Shown: positions 29,514-38,202, counted from the stretch's first letter. The stretch is DNA of 64,000 nucleotides from Bacteroidales bacterium (GCA_024695285.1 JAILIM010000031.1:30820-94819); one strand, 5' to 3'. Notes: generated by a model not told the origin, from the sequence alone. Program-made: numbers and translations.

Positions 29514-30773
29514 ATGAGCAAGTTATATCGTTTGTTGTGCGTCCTTGCGCTGTTCCTGCCCGCCATCCTTCATGGCCAGAGCGACAGCTTGCGCTTCAGC
29601 GCGAAGGGCGTGGTACGCGATGCCGATTCGGGGCGCATACTCCCGGCTGTGGCAGTGTCGGTGCCCGGAACCAGCTATGCAACCATATCCAATGACGACG
29701 GCACGTTCATCATAAAATCCGACAGGCCCATGGAGACGCTGACATTCAGCTGCATGGGCTACGAAACAATCAGCCTCAGCGTTCCTGCCGACCAGACAGA
29801 TGTGATGCGGGTGCGCCTGAAGCGGGGGAGCATGACGCTGGACCCGTCGCTCGTCGTTTCCGGCGACCCGCTGGCCATCCTGCGCCAGGCCATATACCGC
29901 ATCCCCAACAACTGCCCCAACGAGCCGGAACTCTTCGACTGCTTCTACCGTGAAACCGTACGCAAGCGCCAGCGCTTCATCTACGTCTCCGAAGCGGTCA
30001 CCAAAATGTACAAGGCATCTTTCTCCGATTCATTCGGACGCGACCGTGCGGCCGTGGTGAAGAGCCGCCTGCTGACCAGCCCCCGCAAGTCCGACACCCT
30101 CGCCGTCAAGGTGGTCGGCGGACCCGTCATGTCCGTCGATCTCGACATCGTCAAGACGCGCGGCATAGTGCTCGACACCGACGCCCTCGACTTCTACCGC
30201 CTGGAGATGCTGGAGCCGCGCCCCATCGACGGCAGGATGCAGTTCGTCATACGCATGTCGCCTGCGCGCGAAGCCGACATCGCCCTCCAGAACGGAACCG
30301 TCTACATCGACCGTGAGACGCTGGCATTCACGAGGATAGAGCTCTCCCTCGACATGTCAGACGAGACCAAGGCGACCCGCGCGATGCTCGTCAAGCGCCC
30401 GCCCGGCATACGCTTCAAGCCCAAGGAAATGTCCCTCCTGCTGGACTACAAGACCGAAGGCGGCAAGTCCCGTATCAGCTACCTGAAAACCCAGTTCCGC
30501 TTCAACTGCGACTGGCGCAAGAGACTGTTTGCCACTGAGTTCACGGCCGTGGCCGAGATGGTGGTGACGAACCGCCGGGAGCGCGGGGAAGTGTCGAAAA
30601 TCAACCGTTCGGAGGCATTCAGCTCTTCCTCGTCCCTTGCCGACAAGACGGAGTTCTACTCCGATCCTGATTTCTGGAAGGACTACAACATCATCGAGCC
30701 CACCGTCGGCCTCGAGCAGGCCGTCGGGCGCCTGAAGGCCACGGAACAAGATTCTTCGCTTCGCTCAGAATGA
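29514..30773 (+). CDS. Carboxypeptidase-regulatory-like domain protein, secreted
   Basis: 419 aa from ATG 29514 (MSKLYRLLCVLALFLPAILHGQ signal peptide). Residues about 30-100 form the SusC-type regulatory beta-sandwich (GVVRDADSGRILPAVAVSV...DDGTFIIKSD). The remainder (AILRQAIYRIPNNCPNEPELFDCFYRE onwards) matches a Bacteroidota family in which this domain precedes a long beta-rich region of unknown function, usually periplasmic or outer-membrane. The last residues (DSSLRSE) are encoded by a copy of the dispersed repeat, so the native C terminus has been replaced or extended. Its end overlaps the convergent CotH gene by 9 bp. Confidence 0.72.
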   Translation: MSKLYRLLCVLALFLPAILHGQSDSLRFSAKGVVRDADSGRILPAVAVSVPGTSYATISNDDGTFIIKSDRPMETLTFSCMGYETISLSVPADQTDVMRVRLKRGSMTLDPSLVVSGDPLAILRQAIYRIPNNCPNEPELFDCFYRETVRKRQRFIYVSEAVTKMYKASFSDSFGRDRAAVVKSRLLTSPRKSDTLAVKVVGGPVMSVDLDIVKTRGIVLDTDALDFYRLEMLEPRPIDGRMQFVIRMSPAREADIALQNGTVYIDRETLAFTRIELSLDMSDETKATRAMLVKRPPGIRFKPKEMSLLLDYKTEGGKSRISYLKTQFRFNCDWRKRLFATEFTAVAEMVVTNRRERGEVSKINRSEAFSSSSSLADKTEFYSDPDFWKDYNIIEPTVGLEQAVGRLKATEQDSSLRSE

Positions 30774-30780
30774 CAGGGTA
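30750..30780. repeat. Dispersed repeat copy spanning two convergent gene ends
   Basis: GATTCTTCGCTTCGCTCAGA followed by ATGACAGGGTA. It provides the last codons and stop of the + strand gene (DSSLRSE, TGA at 30771-30773) and the last codons and stop of the minus-strand gene (TLSF, stop 30767-30765). Same family as 18765-18794 and 23171-23277. Confidence 0.9.
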
Positions 30781-32123
30781 GATACGGATTCGGCCTTGGC
30801 CTGGAAGAAATTGTCCTTGCCGAAGGTCGTGAGCCGGTATTCGGCGTGGTTGCCCCAGGAGGCGGGGCGGTCTTCGATTTTCATATCCTCACCGGTGTCG
30901 TTGGCCACGTAGGGGGCTATTCTCTGCTGCCATGACAGTATACGCTCACGAGCTGCTGCGGGCGTGCTCAGTCCGGCGGTCGTGGTCAGCTCCCGGAGAA
31001 ATCCTACGTACATGTCCCTCCACTGCGGGCGGGCCAGGATTTTCGCCACCAGGGGATTCCTGTCGTCGCCCCAGTGCAGCGGGTCCTGTCGCCCTGCGTC
31101 GCTCTGGACGCCGCACTGCAGGCTCGTGCCCAGCGTGTTATCGTAGTCAAAGGGGATGAAATAAACCTTGCCTTCCGGAGTGAAGTACAGGTAGTAGTTG
31201 TTGGAATTGTTCCAGTAGTCGTCCCACATTCCCACGGCCACGTTGACCGCATAGGTCCGCAGGAACAGCTCTATGTCCATGACAGACTCTATCCAGTTGT
31301 AGAACACGTCGTTGTTGTAGGAGTTCAGTTTGTGGACGAAGTCGTCGAACTGTTGCCGGGCTAGTTCCTGGTCAGCGCCGCATTTAAACTCGAAGGTGCC
31401 CCCGCTCTTGCGCAGTCCCGCACCGTAGACGCTTTTCCACAGGTTGCCTTCAGCCGAGAGCAGAAGAGGCTTTCTGGCCCGCAGGTAGTTCTTGTCTATG
31501 TGCTCCAGCATCCCGTACACTCCAAAGTAGGCCTCACGGCTGCCGCCAGCCTTCACCCACACGCGTGTGTAGATATCATTTATGGCGGTCCACACGCCGA
31601 ATCGGCGGAACAGGTCGTAACAGTAAATCTCGCGTACGTATGCCGGATCGTCCTTGAACCACTTAAGGTCGACTTGCCGTACACCTTCGACGGTGTGCAG
31701 ATAGTTCTTCTCGAAATAGTGGAAGTCCAGTGAAAAGTGGCAGTGGTGCCAGTCCGGGTTCTTGTTGTCGTGCATCCTGCCCTTGTTCCCTTCGGGACGT
31801 CGCCGGGACGTGTTGCCGCGGAGCCTTATGCCAGCACTGGGGATTTCCCGTCTGTCGTCACCCTTGACGTACAGGACAATGCATCGGACGAAGTCGTTGT
31901 TGTCGGGATCGCTGTCGTAGGCCTTCAGCAGCTTGTTCCATTCATCCTCGGTGAATGACAGGTGGATTTCGGGGATAACGGAACTGTCGAAGACATATGA
32001 ATATGCTGCCTCCCAGTCCACGTTGTCGGGCCTGTCTTCCGGGAGCAGGGGAATGTCCTGCCCCGATGGCTTGCAGCCGAATAGCCACAGCACCGATAGA
32101 AAGACTGTCAGAAGGCGTTTCAT
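30765..32123 (-). CDS. CotH-family kinase-like lipoprotein
   Basis: 452 aa from ATG 32123 (MKRLLTVFLSVLWLFGC, lipoprotein Cys 17); the frame is open upstream but only inside the next gene. CotH signatures: IPEIHLSFTEDEWNKLL, AGIRLRGNTSRR, HCHFSLDFHYFE, VYGMLEHIDKNYL and the active-site region YFIPFDYDNTLGTS. CotH proteins are atypical kinases that phosphorylate surface or spore proteins; in Bacteroidota their targets are unknown. Lies 10 bp after the nucleotidyltransferase gene and may be the last gene of that operon. The extreme C terminus (VSTLSF) comes from a dispersed repeat. Confidence 0.85.
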   Translation of the reverse strand: MKRLLTVFLSVLWLFGCKPSGQDIPLLPEDRPDNVDWEAAYSYVFDSSVIPEIHLSFTEDEWNKLLKAYDSDPDNNDFVRCIVLYVKGDDRREIPSAGIRLRGNTSRRRPEGNKGRMHDNKNPDWHHCHFSLDFHYFEKNYLHTVEGVRQVDLKWFKDDPAYVREIYCYDLFRRFGVWTAINDIYTRVWVKAGGSREAYFGVYGMLEHIDKNYLRARKPLLLSAEGNLWKSVYGAGLRKSGGTFEFKCGADQELARQQFDDFVHKLNSYNNDVFYNWIESVMDIELFLRTYAVNVAVGMWDDYWNNSNNYYLYFTPEGKVYFIPFDYDNTLGTSLQCGVQSDAGRQDPLHWGDDRNPLVAKILARPQWRDMYVGFLRELTTTAGLSTPAAARERILSWQQRIAPYVANDTGEDMKIEDRPASWGNHAEYRLTTFGKDNFFQAKAESVSTLSF

Positions 32124-32133
32124 GGAGATTGTC

Positions 32134-32883
32134 TCAAATGCCGCGCTCCAGGATGGACCTGCAGACTTTTTCCGCTTCGGCAAGGGAATCCAGCTTGCCC
32201 ACGTCCACGAGCGTAAGGCTCTCAGGCACAATCCCATAGATTGGATGCTCCGCGCATGCCCGCAGGTAAAAGTCCACGATAGGGAACCGCTCCGTACAGC
32301 CGTAGGAATCAAACACTCCGAAAATGTCAGAAGAAATGTTGTGGATGCCGGCGAATGCAAAGCGCCGGCATTTGCCTGCATCCAGCCCGGGATATGGACT
32401 GCGCACCTCGCCTGTCGTAAGATTGGTCCAGCCCACGAGGCGCATGTCATCGTCGAACAGGAAATAGCGCTGCGTCTCCCTCTGGCTGACCAGCAAGGAT
32501 GCCAGCGCCCCGGGCCGGCACATTTCCCGGAAGCGGCCCAGGTCCAGGTCGGAGATGATATCCACATTGTGGATCAGGAAGTTGCCGCTTCCTTCCAGCA
32601 GATGGCGTGCGTGCTTTATCGCACCTCCTGTCTCACGCAGCAGGTCGGTTTCGTCCGACACGCTGACGGGCGCTCCGAAGTCGTGGGAATCAAGGTATTC
32701 GCGTATCTGCCCGGCAAAATGGTGGACATTGACCACGAGCTCGTCGTAGCCTGCAGCCACGAGTTTGCGGAGGACGTGCGCCAGCAGGGGTTCGCCGCAA
32801 ACCGGCACGAGCGCCTTGGGCATGCTGTCCGTAATCGGCTTGAGCCGCGTGCCGAGCCCGGCGGCAAACACCATCGCTTTCAT
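32134..32883 (-). CDS. Sugar-phosphate nucleotidyltransferase (MurU-like)
   Basis: 249 aa. Rossmann-like NTP-transferase with the signature MVFAAGLGTRLKPITDSMPKA, the Asp pair in LIHNVDIISDLDL and FAGIHNISSDIF. Length and the absence of a C-terminal beta-helix fit MurNAc-1-phosphate uridylyltransferase (MurU) or a mannose-1-P guanylyltransferase. The neighbour upstream encodes an AmgK-like sugar kinase whose reading frame overlaps this one by 4 bp, so the pair most likely performs anomeric MurNAc/GlcNAc phosphorylation and UDP activation for peptidoglycan recycling. Confidence 0.85.
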   Translation of the reverse strand: MKAMVFAAGLGTRLKPITDSMPKALVPVCGEPLLAHVLRKLVAAGYDELVVNVHHFAGQIREYLDSHDFGAPVSVSDETDLLRETGGAIKHARHLLEGSGNFLIHNVDIISDLDLGRFREMCRPGALASLLVSQRETQRYFLFDDDMRLVGWTNLTTGEVRSPYPGLDAGKCRRFAFAGIHNISSDIFGVFDSYGCTERFPIVDFYLRACAEHPIYGIVPESLTLVDVGKLDSLAEAEKVCRSILERGI

Positions 32884-34301
32884 AGGCTCTTCTCCATGTC
32901 AAGTTCCCTGTGGGTAATCTTCACCTTGACGTCGTACTTCTCGGAAAGATGCTTCCCCAGGTGCTCGGCGCAGAACACGGAACGGTGCTGCCCGCCGGTG
33001 CAGCCGAAGCATACCTGCAGGTGGGTGAACTTGCGCTCGATGAAGCGCTCCACGTGGGCGTCGACCAACTTGTAGACGCTCTTCAGGAACACTATGACCT
33101 CGCCGTCGTCTTCCAGGAATTTGATCACCTCGGGGTCGTTGCCGTTGAACTGGCGGTAGTGCTCATATTTGCCGGGATTGTTGATGGAACGGCAGTCGAA
33201 CACGTATCCGCCGCCGTTACCGGTGTTGTCGGCGGGGATGCCTTTCTTGTAGGCGAAGCTGTAGATGTGGACTTCCAGGCGCTTGTCGGCCACTATTTCG
33301 TAGAACTGCGGCATTGTGGTCAGCTTCTGGAGCAGGCCGTTGAGGTAGGGGTAGGCACTGAAAGGGGTCTTCAGCAGGGTGCGCAGGTTGTCGAGCGCAT
33401 AGGGCACGCTGGCGAGGAAATGAGGCTTCTTCTCGAAGTAGCCACGGAATCCGTAGGCTCCGAGCACCTGGAGCGTGCGGAACAGCACGAAAAGGCGCAG
33501 GCGCTCGTGGAAGCGTTCTTCGTCTACTTCGGTGTAGCTGCGCAGGGCTCGCAGGTAGGTGCGTATGAGTTCCTGCTTTAGCTCCTCCGGATAGCGGGAG
33601 CGGGCTTGCCATATGAAGGATGCCACGTCGTAGTAGATGGGGCCGCGCCTGCCTCCCTGGTAGTCGATGAACCAGGGCTCGCCGTCGCGCATTATCACGT
33701 TGCGGGCCTGGAAATCGCGGTAGAGGAAGGTGTTCTCGTTGTCTTCCAGCAGGTCGGCCTTCAGCTTCTCGAAGTCGTCCTGCAGCAGGCCTTCGTTGAA
33801 TTCCAGGCCGGTGGCTTTCAGGAAGCAGTACTTGAAGTAGTTGAGGTCGAAATCGACCATGCGGTCATCGAATGCAGGCTGCGGGAAGCATATGCTCCAG
33901 TCCAGGCCTTCGGCGCCCTTGAACTGTATCTTCGGAAGCTGTTCGATGGTACGGCATAGCAGATTGGTCTCGTAGGAATTGTAGAGGCCGCTTTCGCGTC
34001 CCTGGGACAGCTGGTCGAAAAGCATCTTCTCGCCCAGGTCTTCCTGGATGTAGGACATTTCGTCGTCGGAGACGGCAAGGACAGTCGGTACGTTGATGCC
34101 CTTCTCCTTGAAATGGCGGGACAGGCCGATGAAGGCCCGGTTCTCATCGAGGTTGGTGCCCAGCACACCGACCAGCGAAATGTTGCCGCCCTTGAGGCGG
34201 AAATAGCGTCGGTGGCTGCCGGAGGTGGGAAGCTCCACGGTCTGTGTGAGCTCCTGCCCGGTGTAGGATTCAAACAGTTGTTTCAGAATGTCTTCAGTCA
34301 T
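32880..34301 (-). CDS. AmgK-like sugar kinase fused to RapZ C-terminal domain
   Basis: 473 aa. Residues 1-about 330 are an aminoglycoside-phosphotransferase fold: SGSHRRYFRLKGG (ATP loop), FLYRDFQARNVIMRDGEPW (catalytic loop, Tyr in place of the usual His) and FIDYQGGRRGP (Mg site). Residues about 335-473 match the RapZ C-terminal domain (VHIYSFAYKKGIP, GYVFDCRSINNPG, QVCFGCTGGQHRSVFCAEHL), which in E. coli binds RNA and GlcN6P. The kinase part resembles cell-wall recycling kinase AmgK. The fusion suggests sensing of an amino-sugar metabolite by the same polypeptide that phosphorylates it. Overlaps the MurU-like gene. Confidence 0.85.
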   Translation of the reverse strand: MTEDILKQLFESYTGQELTQTVELPTSGSHRRYFRLKGGNISLVGVLGTNLDENRAFIGLSRHFKEKGINVPTVLAVSDDEMSYIQEDLGEKMLFDQLSQGRESGLYNSYETNLLCRTIEQLPKIQFKGAEGLDWSICFPQPAFDDRMVDFDLNYFKYCFLKATGLEFNEGLLQDDFEKLKADLLEDNENTFLYRDFQARNVIMRDGEPWFIDYQGGRRGPIYYDVASFIWQARSRYPEELKQELIRTYLRALRSYTEVDEERFHERLRLFVLFRTLQVLGAYGFRGYFEKKPHFLASVPYALDNLRTLLKTPFSAYPYLNGLLQKLTTMPQFYEIVADKRLEVHIYSFAYKKGIPADNTGNGGGYVFDCRSINNPGKYEHYRQFNGNDPEVIKFLEDDGEVIVFLKSVYKLVDAHVERFIERKFTHLQVCFGCTGGQHRSVFCAEHLGKHLSEKYDVKVKITHRELDMEKSL

Positions 34302-34692
34302 TTCCTGTCCAGTGTTTCCGGACCTCGTCCCAGCTGTAGTACGGGCCCTGGACTGGCGTCAGGGCGGGGATTCCGGTCTCTTGTTCGTTATAGAGTATCT
34401 TGACCAGCACGGCCTCTCCTTCGTCTGTCAGCGCTCCAGCCTTGTGTGCTTCAATCATCTCCGCAGGAATATAATTCTCCAGCGTGAAACCTAAATGACA
34501 TCTTGAGCCGTGCCTTCCGTAGTGGCTGATATAGAATGGTTTATATCCAGCAGGAGCGGGGGAGTCGCTGACGTCGGCAAACTCGTATGGGGCCATCAGA
34601 CCAGCATAAGCGGACAGGCTACGGTCCTGAGCCTGGACTGATACCAGAGCCGCCAGCAGTAATACTAAAGCTGTTATGGTCTTCCTGAGCAT
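34294..34692 (-). pseudogene. Truncated histidine-type acid phosphatase (MINPP/phytase-like), N-terminal fragment
   Basis: 132 aa with an intact signal peptide (ALVSVQAQ) and the histidine-phosphatase start PFYISHYGRHGSRCH (RHG.R). Members of this family run to about 400-450 residues with a second catalytic H(D/A)E late in the protein; here the frame ends at KHWTGND, 8 bp inside the next gene, and nothing further is found. The catalytic half is therefore lost and the product could not be active as a phosphatase. Begins 1 bp after the CDF stop, so it is still carried in that operon. Confidence 0.75.
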
Positions 34693-34693
34693 A

Positions 34694-35587
34694 TTATTTC
34701 GTGGGCTCCATGTGGATGATGATGTGGGAGTCCCCGCCGAAGCGCTCCTTGTATTTCTTTTCTATGGCAGAAGCCTTGTCGTGGGCCTCGCTGAGAGTCA
34801 GGGCTCCGTCCATCCGTATGTGGACTTCGGCGGCGATTTTGCCGCCTATGCGGCGCGTGCGTAGATTGTGGGGATCCTCGATTCCGTCGACGGATGTGAT
34901 GATGTCCATTATCTCTTTCTCTGTATCTTCCGGCAGCGACTGCTCCGTAAGTTCCCCTATGCTTGGACTGAGCAGATCCCATGCGACTTTAATCAGCATG
35001 GCTCCGACCAGGATAGAAGCTATCGGATCCAGGACCGTCCAGCGGTCACCCAGGAAAATGGCGCCCGCGATGCCGATTGCGGCGCCGACGGAAGAAAGAG
35101 CGTCGGATCGGTGGTGCCAGGCATTGGCCATGACCACCTGTGAGTTCAGCTTCTTGCCCTTGCGGTAGGTGTACTGGTAGGTGAGTTCCTTGATGACGAT
35201 CGACACCAGGGCGCCCCAGAGGGCAATCTTGCCCGGCGAGGGGATGTCCCCGCCCTGCAGCCAGTGCGCCAGTTTGGTGGCTCCGTTCACCACGATTCCG
35301 ACTGCAGCGGCAGCCAGCGCCAGGCCGATAAAAAGCGACGCAACCGTCTCGAATTTGCCGTGTCCGAAATCGTGCGAACTGTCCTGCGGCTTCGAGCTCA
35401 CCTTCACGAAAACCAGCACCACCACGTCCGTCACGAGGTCCGACACGGAATGCACGGCATCCGCAATCATCGCCCCGGACCGTCCGGCAATGCCCGCCAT
35501 GAACTTGAACCCCACGAGGAGCAGGTTCGCCACCCCTCCCAGCACGGTCACCCTGTATATTTCCTTCTCCCGTGTCATACTTTGCAA
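34694..35587 (-). CDS. CDF-family cation efflux protein (FieF/MMT1 type)
   Basis: 297 aa (ATG 35587, or ATG 35578 MTREKEIYRV). Helix II motif IADAVHSVSDLVTD and helix V motif NAWHHRSDALSSV (both HD..D-type sites) indicate the Fe/Zn/Mn-type CDF subgroup, distinct from the Zn-type paralogue at 19568. Cytoplasmic domain: VDGIEDPHNLRTRRIGGKI ... HIRMDGALTLSEAHD. Exports divalent metal, probably Fe2+ or Zn2+, by proton antiport. It leads a minus-strand run continuing through the phosphatase fragment and AmgK/MurU genes. Confidence 0.93.
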   Translation of the reverse strand: MQSMTREKEIYRVTVLGGVANLLLVGFKFMAGIAGRSGAMIADAVHSVSDLVTDVVVLVFVKVSSKPQDSSHDFGHGKFETVASLFIGLALAAAAVGIVVNGATKLAHWLQGGDIPSPGKIALWGALVSIVIKELTYQYTYRKGKKLNSQVVMANAWHHRSDALSSVGAAIGIAGAIFLGDRWTVLDPIASILVGAMLIKVAWDLLSPSIGELTEQSLPEDTEKEIMDIITSVDGIEDPHNLRTRRIGGKIAAEVHIRMDGALTLSEAHDKASAIEKKYKERFGGDSHIIIHMEPTK

Positions 35588-35626
35588 ATACAGAAGGTCC
35601 CGGACTTGACTGAGTTCAAAGCGGCT

Positions 35627-36421
35627 CTATTTCAAGCCTTCCCAGGGGCCTTTGTAGATGGTCCGGCACTGGACGTAGCAGGATGAGCAGCCCTGGACCT
35701 TGTAGAAAGTCTCATCCCTCGGCAGGAAAATGTCAACGCCGCGGTTGCGTGTCTCCCAGCCGTCGCAATAGATATATGTGAAGTATACAGTTCCATAGGG
35801 AGCCATCTTGGTCTCCTGGGGTTTGTTGGCAGAGGGACCGATTTCAACGGTGTAGGGTTCGTCTGGCCTGTAGGCGTTGTCGTAGACGGCACCCTTCAGC
35901 AGGGCCGCAGGAAGATAGCGCTGGAGATAAGGGTCGTCGGCGCCGGCCGCAGATGAAGGCACGAACTTGGACCTGTAGACACGGATGATTCCGTCGACAG
36001 TCACGTCGTCCTTGCACAGCAGCGCCAGGCATTTCTCGCCGGTCGAGGAGCTGCGGGCATATATCTCCAGGGCCATGGGCACCATCGCCGCGGTACCGGC
36101 CAGGCTCTTGCCGAGCAGGCCCTCGTAGACAGCCTTGAACTCATTGTAGCCCGAAGGTATGTTGGAGAATGTCACGGATGCGGTGGGCGCTTTGCTGAAC
36201 GCGACGGGCTCGAAATCATATTCGATGGTGCCGGAGACAGTGTATGTGTGGTCGCCGTACCGCAGGGTGTTCCCATTGACGACGGCGTCGTGCTTGGTTT
36301 CGTTGACCAGGTTGGACCACTTGTCGATATAGCCGTCAGGGTCCAGGAGGCCGTTAAGAAGGTTGCAGCCCGTCAGGCAGAGCCCGGCTGCGGCAAGGAT
36401 GGTAAGAAATGCACTTTTCAT
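35627..36421 (-). CDS. Lipoprotein of unknown function
   Basis: 264 aa. Lipobox CLTGC (Cys 19). The mature part is beta-rich (YTVSGTIEYDFEPVAFSKAPTASVTF, SSTGEKCLALLCKDDVTV) and contains a C-terminal Cys-rich tail (GCSSCYVQCRTIY) that could form disulfides or bind metal. I do not recognise the family. It is transcribed divergently from the PLD lipoprotein with a 78-bp gap and stands alone between two other transcription units. Confidence 0.7.
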   Translation of the reverse strand: MKSAFLTILAAAGLCLTGCNLLNGLLDPDGYIDKWSNLVNETKHDAVVNGNTLRYGDHTYTVSGTIEYDFEPVAFSKAPTASVTFSNIPSGYNEFKAVYEGLLGKSLAGTAAMVPMALEIYARSSSTGEKCLALLCKDDVTVDGIIRVYRSKFVPSSAAGADDPYLQRYLPAALLKGAVYDNAYRPDEPYTVEIGPSANKPQETKMAPYGTVYFTYIYCDGWETRNRGVDIFLPRDETFYKVQGCSSCYVQCRTIYKGPWEGLK

Positions 36422-36485
36422 ACTGAAGTTTTATTAAAAGCAGCGGCAATATATCAAAAAAAAAGAAAATCCCCAAAGAAATGCG

Positions 36486-36493
36486 TATATTCG
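36486..36493 (+). promoter_or_regulatory. Probable -7 element for the PLD/RT gene set
   Basis: TATATTCG, one base off the TAnnTTTG consensus, 6 bp before ATG 36500. No strong promoter is visible between 36500 and the reverse transcriptase gene. Confidence 0.4.
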
Positions 36494-36499
36494 CAAGTA

Positions 36500-37816
36500 A
36501 TGAGGACCAGGAAAATCATAACGGCGTTTGCCGTTTCACTGTTGCTGACCGGCTGCGGTTACCGTGCGCCGCTGCATAAGTCGTACATCCCCGAAGTGAC
36601 TGACAGCAGCCGTTTTGCGGGCGTGCGCAGCGACTACATGGAGCTGGCGGCGCTGATGTCGAAAGACACCGGCCTGGACCCGACGGGCGGCAACACGGTG
36701 GGCTTCATTCCGGAAGGCCGTCAGAAACTGGACCTGCTGCTCTCCGACCTGCGCGGCGCCAGGGAATCGATCTACATGGACCTCTTCCGTTTCCTGCCTG
36801 ATTCCAGCGGCACCATGGTGATGGACATACTCACGCAAAAGGCCGCAGCAGGCGCCGACGTGCGGTTGATACTGGACCGCGGAGCCCATTTTTGCCGGCA
36901 TATCAAGGCGCTGGAGACTATGCGGGGCAGCGGCGTGAAGCTCACATTCTTCCGCAAGCCCGTCTTCCTGACGGACTACGTCACTCACGTCGCGAGCACC
37001 CACAGGGACCACCGGAAGATCACGGTCACAGACGGCCTGACCTGCTACCTCGGCGGGCGCAACATCAAGGATCCCAATTTCTTTGAATGGAAAGACGCTG
37101 ACATACGCGTCACAGGGCCCCTGACAGCCCAGGTTGAAACGGTCTACAACGAGAACCAGGCCAGGGTGGCCCGTGACCTTCAGCCGCTGGAGCCGAAGCC
37201 CGACAGCGTCCTGCGCGTGGCTGCCCGGATGGACACGGTTCCCTGCCTCCGGCAGTTCTACGACAAGACGATCCAGGTGGTGCCGGAGTCCCCGACGGAC
37301 CGCAAGCTGCCGATACGCAACTGCTTTGAATGGTCGATGGACCACGCCCGCCGCTACTTCTGGTTATACAATCCGTACACGCCCCCTCCGCCCTCCGTTA
37401 TCAGGGCGCTCAAGAATGCCGCTGCAAGGGGAGTGGACGTACGCTGGATACTTCCGGGCCACAACGACGTGGCCCCCGAAATATGGATGGGCGAATCTCT
37501 GTACGGCGAACTGCTGAAAGCCGGCGTGCATATCTATGAGTGGCAGGGGATTATGACCCACGCCAAGCAGTTCATGGTCGACGATTATCTGACAGCGGTC
37601 GGTTCGGCGAATATGGACAACCTAAGCCTTTTCATGATGTACGAGGTTGAGGCGCTGGTTTATGACGAAGAATTCACCCGTCACGCCGCCGATGTCTTCC
37701 TGCTTGATATTCAGCGCAGCTGCAAGGAAGTCACCCTGGAGGACGTCCGCCGCTGGTCTATCTTCCGGAAACTCAGAAACTGGCTCACCCGCGCCCTGGC
37801 CGGGTATGTCTCATAA
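36500..37816 (+). CDS. Phospholipase D-family lipoprotein (cardiolipin synthase-like)
   Basis: 438 aa from ATG 36500 (MRTRKIITAFAVSLLLTGC; lipobox Cys 19); frame extends upstream but over the divergent gene. Two HKD half-sites: THRDHRKITVTDG (about 165-178, with Arg-Lys in place of the strict H.K spacing) and THAKQFMVDDYLTAVGSANMD (about 353-373). Both are followed by the GG/GSANMD strands of the fold. Cls-type enzymes make cardiolipin from phosphatidylglycerol; lipoprotein anchoring on the periplasmic side fits phospholipid or nuclease activity at the membrane. Only 11 bp separate it from the next gene, so the three genes to 39422 may form one transcript. Confidence 0.87.
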   Translation: MRTRKIITAFAVSLLLTGCGYRAPLHKSYIPEVTDSSRFAGVRSDYMELAALMSKDTGLDPTGGNTVGFIPEGRQKLDLLLSDLRGARESIYMDLFRFLPDSSGTMVMDILTQKAAAGADVRLILDRGAHFCRHIKALETMRGSGVKLTFFRKPVFLTDYVTHVASTHRDHRKITVTDGLTCYLGGRNIKDPNFFEWKDADIRVTGPLTAQVETVYNENQARVARDLQPLEPKPDSVLRVAARMDTVPCLRQFYDKTIQVVPESPTDRKLPIRNCFEWSMDHARRYFWLYNPYTPPPPSVIRALKNAAARGVDVRWILPGHNDVAPEIWMGESLYGELLKAGVHIYEWQGIMTHAKQFMVDDYLTAVGSANMDNLSLFMMYEVEALVYDEEFTRHAADVFLLDIQRSCKEVTLEDVRRWSIFRKLRNWLTRALAGYVS

Positions 37817-37827
37817 ATATGTAGAGA

Positions 37828-38202
37828 ATGAGTGAGGAACGGCATGATTACTTCGCGGGCATTATCCGCGCGCATTTCCCCGGGTACACGGTGATGGAAT
37901 ATGTGCCGGTTGCAGAACTGACGAGGGATGCCGGTGACATCCAGAAACTGTACATTGAGCGGCCGGAACAGGTCTACAGGGCAGAGTGGGGCCAGCCGTA
38001 TGAATTCGTGCTGTATGCGGACGGCGCAGTAAAAGCCGTGGTCGTATCCGGGCTCAGCCGCAGCCATAACTCGAATGCCGGGTATCTGGTCGCCAGAATG
38101 TTCGCAAAGAAACTGAATGTGCCATACATCGGTTTCTATGGCGAGTTTTCCAACGGGGAGGACTATGTTGTATCGCGTATACGTGAGCGTCTTGAAGGAT
38201 AA
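37828..38202 (+). CDS. 124-aa protein of unknown function coupled to a reverse transcriptase
   Basis: No signal peptide or membrane helix; acidic-basic mixed cytoplasmic protein. The segment YEFVLYADGAVKAVVVSG followed by HNSNAGYLVARMFAKKLNVPYIGF has the strand-strand-helix-strand order of a restriction-endonuclease-like core (compare DUF2726-type small nucleases), but the expected D...E.K catalytic residues are not clearly present, so this is only a fold guess. The stop TAA overlaps the ATG of the reverse transcriptase (TAATG), the tightest coupling in this part of the window, so the two products are probably needed in fixed ratio. Confidence 0.6.
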   Translation: MSEERHDYFAGIIRAHFPGYTVMEYVPVAELTRDAGDIQKLYIERPEQVYRAEWGQPYEFVLYADGAVKAVVVSGLSRSHNSNAGYLVARMFAKKLNVPYIGFYGEFSNGEDYVVSRIRERLEG

